Assembly (NCBI GenBank): GCA_000499405.2
Contig: HG738137.1
Span: 9,275,620 to 9,339,619 of the forward strand
Source of the DNA: Onchocerca volvulus
Taxonomy: Eukaryota > Nematoda > Chromadorea > Rhabditida > Onchocercidae
DNA length: 64,000 bases
Direction of reading: 5' to 3'
Made by a program: the position numbers and the translations under genes. The notes beneath the pieces were generated by a model. The model saw only the letters and a program-made list of their open reading frames with translations. It had not been told where the DNA came from and did no database searches. Below, one piece after another: positions 58,780 to 64,000 of this stretch; position 1 is the first letter of the stretch; each line of letters starts with the position of its first letter.

Positions 58780-59900
58780 AAAAAAAAAAAAAAAAAAAAA
58801 CAGAAAATTGAAATCTCTCGGGTACAAAAAGATATCGCTATTTAAAAAAATTCGAAATTATGGGGACAAATTCAGAATTCAAATTTCCAAAGTAAAAAGT
58901 TGGAAAATATCAAAAATTTAAAATTTTGAAAAAATCAAAATTACAGAAATCAGAAAATTATTTAAGCAAAAAGAAAGACACGAAAAAATCAAATATCTGA
59001 CAAAAAAAAAATAATAAAAACGACTAAGCAAGATAATCGAAATAAAAAGTTTAGAAAACTTATTTTTCAATATTTTAATTTTCCGAGTTTTTCTCAGAAA
59101 ATTTGAAGGATCAAAATATTGAAAAACAAGAAAATAAGTGAAAGAGGTAAGAAAATGGAACAATTGAAAAATCGGAAGTTTGTGAAAAATAAAAAATCAC
59201 GGAACTATTTTCAGGAGCAATTTAGCAAAAATCAAAAGCCTGCCAAAAGCATAAATTCGAAAAATTAACAAAATAAGACTATTGAGAAATTGATGAATTC
59301 GAAAAAATGAAAATTTTTGAAAGCCCAAAAATCAATAATTTAAAAGATCAAAAATCAAAAAATTAATATTGGATGAGATCAATTAGAAATTTATGAAAAT
59401 TGCAAACCGGGTGCAAACAACTAAAGGAACCAGAAATTCAAAGTTTTGGAAAAATCAAAAATTGAAAAAACCCAACAAAATAAAAAAATTCAAAAAATAA
59501 ATTAGTGAGAAAATTTGAAAAATCAAAAACTCTGGCAAAATCTGAAAATTCAAAAATTATAAGTTCAAAAAAATCAAATGAAAACATAAATTCGATAAAT
59601 CAACGAAGCAATTTGAATAATTAGTAAATTCAAAAAATTGAGTCTCTCAGCAAATTTGAAGAGAAATCAAAAATTTTAAAAACAGAAAAAAACCTGAAAT
59701 TTTAAGGAATCAGAAAAATCAAAAACTCAAAAAATTGAAACAAGAAAAGTTCAGATTTAAAGGATTATAAAAATCTGGAAAATAGAAAAATCAGAATTCG
59801 GAAATCCGGTAAAACCATAAATTCAAAAATTGAAGATAACATAAAACTGAAAAACATTGAAAATTTCAAAATATTCGAAAAAAAAATTTAGAGGATGTTG
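58780..59900. repeat. A-rich low-complexity block, TCAAAAATT-type
   Basis: More than 1 kb of nearly T-poor sequence made of recurring AAAAATCAAAAATT, AAAATTCAAAAATTGAAAA and GAAAATC phrases with irregular spacing. It starts with a 22-A run. It resumes at 60470-60680. No coding potential. Confidence 0.8.
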
Positions 59901-61260
59901 GGAAAATCGATTTTAATTCCCAACTTCCAACTAAAACTAATTATTATGGAAAATTATATAATCAAATCTAATGAATCATCATCTGTAAAATTTCTCGCGT
60001 GCTATTTTCCACGCAAATTTACAATCATATCTGTTTCCGTTCATAGCTAATAAAATCATTAATCTTGTGCTTGTATATCCTTTTCCATTTTTCTATTCAA
60101 TTAAACTGTCATAACAGTTTTTCCTTTTGTAAACACTGTTCTTTTCTCACAATTATTTTGTAATCAATTGTATTATATCCTAACATGCCCAATTCTTAAA
60201 AATTAAAATACCCCTACTAAATTCCAAAAAAAAAAAGAACCCTGTTTTCTCATTCATTCATTCGAATTCGATTCGCTGTAACTGGACGATCTTAAGCTAC
60301 GTTACTTCTCTTCATGCTCCCAACATACTCTTCTCTAAAAAGCCAATCGACATCACCCAATTTACTTCACTATACGCCTGATTTTCTACTGTACTGCCAA
60401 TTATATATTATTCGACTATTGCTACTGTGAATAAAGGAATTAATTTAAATCTATTCCTTCCACAGCTCAATCCAAATTTCAAGCCTTTCACAATAAAGGA
60501 TTCAGCAAAATCAAAATTCAAAAAATCAGGGATTATGTTGCTAAAAAAATCGTAATTTAGAAATCCAACAAAAACAGGAAAATTTAGAAGATTCGAAAAA
60601 ATGAAATATTCAAAGAATTAAAGAAATCAATAACACTGGGACAAATTTTAAGTAAAAACCGCACAGCGCAATCAAAAAATTAGTGTCAACTTACGAAATA
60701 ATTCAAAATCACGCATTATTAGATCAGCTATTATATAACATTTTAAACTAAAGAAATGGTTACTAATTAAATATTATACATCAAACAAGCTGACAAGAGG
60801 GAAGTTAAATTAATTACTAGCAGATTTAAAATGAGATAAAGAAGTAAGCAAATACTCGAAACAATTAACAGAAGTTAACTGCCTAAAATAAACTACAAAA
60901 TCTAATGAAAATAACAAACAAAACACAAAAAATTCGAACTATTTACAGCAATTACTTCAGAACAATAAATTCATTAGTAAGGACCTAAGGTTATCTGCAA
61001 ATACAGTTAACAAAACTGAAAAATAAAGTGATTAGTACAAACCGCAAATTTTAAGGCTAAACAGAAACAAAAACAGAAAATTTGAAAAAATAAGCAGCTG
61101 AATTCTTAAAGGGATTCCTTTTGCTTGTCTTAAAAGACTTGAAGAAATAATAATAACATAAGTAATAACTACAACACTCCAGGGTATGCTTAATTCATCA
61201 AATCTTCCGAATCTCTTTTAATATTCAGAACTCAACTGCCCCACATTCAAAAAATAGTTA
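59900..61260. other. intergenic; left part less AT-rich
   Basis: 60235-60450 is less AT-rich (ATTCGATTCGCTGTAACTGGACG, AGCCAATCGACATCACCCAA with a CCAAT-like box) but has no recognisable exon. The remainder is AT-rich. A diverged copy of the segment starting GCAGCTGAATTC at 61095 recurs at 61560. Confidence 0.4.
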
Positions 61261-61925
61261 GAAGAAAGAGATCTTTTATTTATATTTTTACATTTTTTGT
61301 TTTTTATCATATTTTCTCAAGTTTTTGTTTTTTTCTTCGTTTTTTATTTTTTTCCTTTTTTTTTTTTTTTTTTGATTTATTATCAATTTTTTTTTTGTTT
61401 TTTATTTTTTCATTTTCCTGATTTTTTTTTCGTTGCTAAGAAGTAATATTAAAATATTAAATGATTTCAATAACAAGAATGAACAAACAAATATATTAAA
61501 AAATTTACTACATAAGAAAAAAGAAATCAAGTTAAATAACCATTAAAAAAAATTTTAAAGCAGCTGAATTCCTCAAGAAGTCCCTTTGATGTTTACTTTC
61601 TCAAGTCATGAAAAATTGTACGCAAACCTATCAAAACTTTATCTTCTAATTTTATTCATAGCATCACAAACATGCCGTACTAAATGCATGAGATTCTTAA
61701 TTCTAAATCCTCTTCTCAAATCCAGAATTCAGCTTCTTTAACACTAAGGAAATAAATCAACGAATTTTTTTTTTAGTTTTTTTGATTTTTTATTTTTTTT
61801 TTAAATTTTTTTTTGATTTTTTTGTCTTTTTTTTGTTTTTTCTTTTTTTTATTATTTTATTTTTTATTTTTTTATTTTTTCTTTTTCAATTTTTTTTTGT
61901 TGTTTTATTTTTATTTTTTTATTTT
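61095..61925. repeat. diverged tandem duplication with T-rich blocks
   Basis: Two copies about 465 bp apart begin GCAGCTGAATTC(T/C)T(A/C)AA and share a following CCTTTGNTGTTTACTTTC / CTTTTGCTTGTCTTAAAAGACTTGAAG-like segment. They also share AAATC(C/T)TCTTCNNAATC and a CAGAATTCAGC / CAGAACTCAAC end. Each is followed by an almost pure T tract (61270-61430; 61765-61925). Confidence 0.55.
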
Positions 61926-61942
61926 TGTTAAATATTACTCAC

Positions 61943-63736
61943 CGGCCTGATCATCTGCTGTGGAGAATGTGGAGATCGGAGCAGGCAGCGACGGGTTGTC
62001 CGCGTGGGGAGACCGGAAATTCGTCATTTCCGGCTAATCTGAAAAAATTTCTTGAACAAAAAAGTCATGAGGTCCACTTTACAAGTATTATTTTATCGAT
62101 ATATATGTTTGCATTCTTCGCATCTGAACTGAATTTATAAACGCTCTTTAATTTTTACCTGGAACGAAGAGGTTCTGCGCATCCTCTTCTCTCCCCACAA
62201 GATCGAGTCTGCGGCGCTTAACCCGTCTTTCATTCATCACGGCCGCACGTGTCCTCGGGCACCATTCGAGGACATGCAGTTCTACTGCAGCGCATTTCTG
62301 TGCGGCCGTGAATGAGGACGGCAGCAGGAGGTTGTGGCCACAGTTGGAACAAAAACCTGAAATGAAGCAGAAATCATGAGTCTATTAACTTCGGGTAAAG
62401 AAAATTCTAAAAGAAACATTTAAAAAAAAAGTAACTAAGAATTATAAAATACATACCATCCTGCTTGTGCATCCTTGAGGAGTGGATGCGCCATCCTTTG
62501 ATCGTTTCGAACTGCCTGCCGCAGATACCGCACACTGAAAATTCTTGCCGCTATACTTTCATAAAAAATATGGCTGAACGAAATTGATACGTATCATATT
62601 CACATATCAGTATGAATTAAATCAAATTTAGTGAATGTCCTATATTAAAAAAAAAGAAAAAATTCGGAAAAAACCAAAACTAAGCATAATTTCATTATTA
62701 CACTACACCTTAAATACATGACCAGCTTTCACCGCTTTTAATATTAAAAATTACCGATGGTGGGAATTCCTTCGATGCAAGCCACCGTGTACGCATCTGC
62801 CTGCGGCGGTGCCAACTTCCTGCGGAATTGTCTGGGAAGATTCCCAACATCTGCTGGCTGGAAATCCTCCGGCACCGCCGCAGCCGGCGCTGGTTGCACA
62901 ACGGGAACCGGGATACTGATTGTTCTCGACCGGCTAAAATATAATTAATTAAGCGTAAACTGATTAATTTCGTGGGCAGAAACTTCTAATTGTTTCATTT
63001 TCCCTAAACTCATTTAAATGCTTAGTTTATTTTTTTTTTTTTATTACACAATTGCCCAAATAAAAACTTACAGAACAAGCTCTCGGACTGTTTTTTTATT
63101 ACACAATTGCCCAAATAAAAACTTACAGAACAAGCTCTCGGACTGTCACAGCCGGTTCCACAACTTCAGCGCTACTCTCCTCCACTGGTGCCACCGGCAT
63201 CTCAGAGTCATCCTCGTTGTCTTCGGGCAGAGGTGCCCACTCTGCTTCCGCTGGCCAACTGTCTTCCGGCAGAGGTGTCAATTCTGCTTCTGTTGGCCAA
63301 TCCTCTGCCTCATCAACATCAATAGGCAGAGGAGCTCCCTCTGCTTCCTCTTCGTTAATTTCCGACCTCTGAGATGCCGGTTCCCCATCTCGGGCATTTC
63401 GCCCTTCCATTTCCTCCAACCTCCTCTCCGCCTCCGTTAAACGTGAATAGAGGTATACCTCCATCTGAAATGCGACAACAGTTAAATTGTAAAAAGATCA
63501 GGTATTTTTTTTTACATTTAAAATATTTCTTATTGTTCCTCCATTATCTGCGTTAAAAAAAGTCAAAAAATAATAGAAAATTAAAAAATTGATTCGAGAT
63601 AAAGAAAAAAAAAGATTACCCACGCTGTGTCGTATAAATATTCCCATAATGCATTAAGCATCACAGGCCGGTCTTCCAAATAATCCAGGACATCAAAAAT
63701 GTCCGGGAGCTCGGGTCCAATTTCGGCTGACATCAT
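61943..63736 (-). CDS. acidic C2H2 zinc-finger protein, unknown family
   Basis: Exons right to left: 63736-63620, 63464-63127, 62933-62755, 62534-62457 and 62356-62159, all in phase (303 aa), plus a final exon at about 62038-61943. The first exon (GPELPDIFDVLDYL) follows ATTTTTCAG and may be the true start. Exon 2 is very acidic with repeats of the form xAPLPEDxxWPxEAE. Residues 213-234 form a C2H2 finger: C213-x2-C216-x12-H229-x4-H234 (FETIKGWRIHSSRMH). A second Cys/His group follows (C240, C243, H245, C259, H265, C270), and then a basic RRVKRRR (281-287), probably a nuclear signal. DNA or RNA binding in the nucleus is inferred. The end is unresolved: the last acceptor CAGATTAG gives an immediate stop or, five bases later, a 29-codon tail ending in TGA. 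The gene may continue right of the window at its 5' end. Confidence 0.7.
63036..63145. repeat. 55-bp tandem duplication across a splice donor
   Basis: 63036-63090 and 63091-63145 are identical 55-bp copies (T7, ATTACACAATTGCCC, AAATAAAAACTTACAGAAC, AAGCTCTCGGACTG). Each contains the minus-strand donor CT|GTAAGT and the last 19 or so bases of exon 2 of the zinc-finger gene, so two equivalent donors lie in a row. Confidence 0.9.
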
Positions 63737-63951
63737 CTGAAAAATAACTTTTATGAAATTACGGAAGAGGTGAAACGAATTCATTAAACGTTTAAGAAAC
63801 ATGCCAATAAATATCATTACAGAAAAATCCTTAGAAGCAATTTAGTAAAATCGATTTTGAAACAGATGGCAGAAGATTCAAAGAAAATTTCGTAACTTTT
63901 CTTAATGTAATGACAATATCTCATCACTACATACTCTCCAAAGATTTTTGG

Positions 63952-63974
63952 ATGACCTGCGAAATCGCAGTCAT
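63952..63974. repeat. short near-perfect hairpin
   Basis: ATGACCTGCGA and TCGCAGTCAT pair over ten bases with one bulged C and an AA loop. It lies upstream of the minus-strand zinc-finger gene. Confidence 0.6.
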
Positions 63975-64000
63975 TCAAAAGAAAAGGAAAAGTGGGGATT

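Noticed and set aside
58918..59163. 81-codon minus-strand frame
   Set aside because: Low-complexity Phe/Leu/Ile translation of the A-rich block.
62757..63440. Plus-strand frames of 63 and 140 codons
   Set aside because: Antisense of zinc-finger gene exons that join in phase on the minus strand.

Overview
This window is nematode nuclear DNA, and very probably from a spirurid/filarial-type roundworm. It is strongly AT-rich and full of homopolymer runs. The genes are split by many introns with GT..AG borders and TTTCAG-like acceptors. The recognisable proteins (LIN-11-type LIM homeoprotein, DNAJC8, dCMP deaminase, heparan sulfate 2-O-sulfotransferase, a secreted cysteine-synthase-like PLP protein) are animal proteins. 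A splice-acceptor-like AG sits a few bases upstream of each of the five complete start codons, as expected for spliced-leader trans-splicing. I cannot name the species.

Layout. 1-15.0 kb: the 3' half of a lin-11 orthologue on the + strand. Seven exons encode the linker, the homeodomain and the C-terminal tail; the LIM-domain exons must lie left of the window. Its introns are long, rich in tandem minisatellites, and hold three less AT-rich islands that could be enhancers. 17.3-20.1 kb: degenerate tandem repeats and a Helitron-derived non-autonomous element. 20.3-29.2 kb: a co-oriented cluster of three complete genes: dCMP deaminase (195 aa), the splicing J-protein DNAJC8 (244 aa), and an unrecognised 271-aa proline-rich single-pass membrane protein. 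30.5-38.9 kb, - strand: a 407-aa secreted PLP-fold enzyme homologue of the cysteine synthase type with two possible C-termini. Its third intron contains an antisense, decayed Helitron helicase gene. 42.5-44.5 kb: another Helitron-type repeat. 48.8-51.5 kb, + strand: complete heparan sulfate 2-O-sulfotransferase (333 aa). 55.3-58.0 kb: decayed Helitron Rep half, interrupted by a nested repeat that carries an SL1-like string. 58.8-61.9 kb: very A-rich then T-rich low-complexity DNA. 61.9-63.7 kb, - strand: an unrecognised acidic C2H2 zinc-finger gene in a less AT-rich pocket, with a 55-bp tandem duplication across one of its splice donors.

The genes do not form a pathway. All exon joins were checked by hand for reading-frame phase; six of the gene models are phase-consistent end to end over the part seen. 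No CRISPR array, tRNA or rRNA gene was recognised. The most unusual material is the Helitron family: paired inverted subterminal repeats plus short hairpins, with the Rep and helicase halves surviving only at separate loci. Next come the two-ended PLP gene and the hairpin-bearing minisatellites inside introns.
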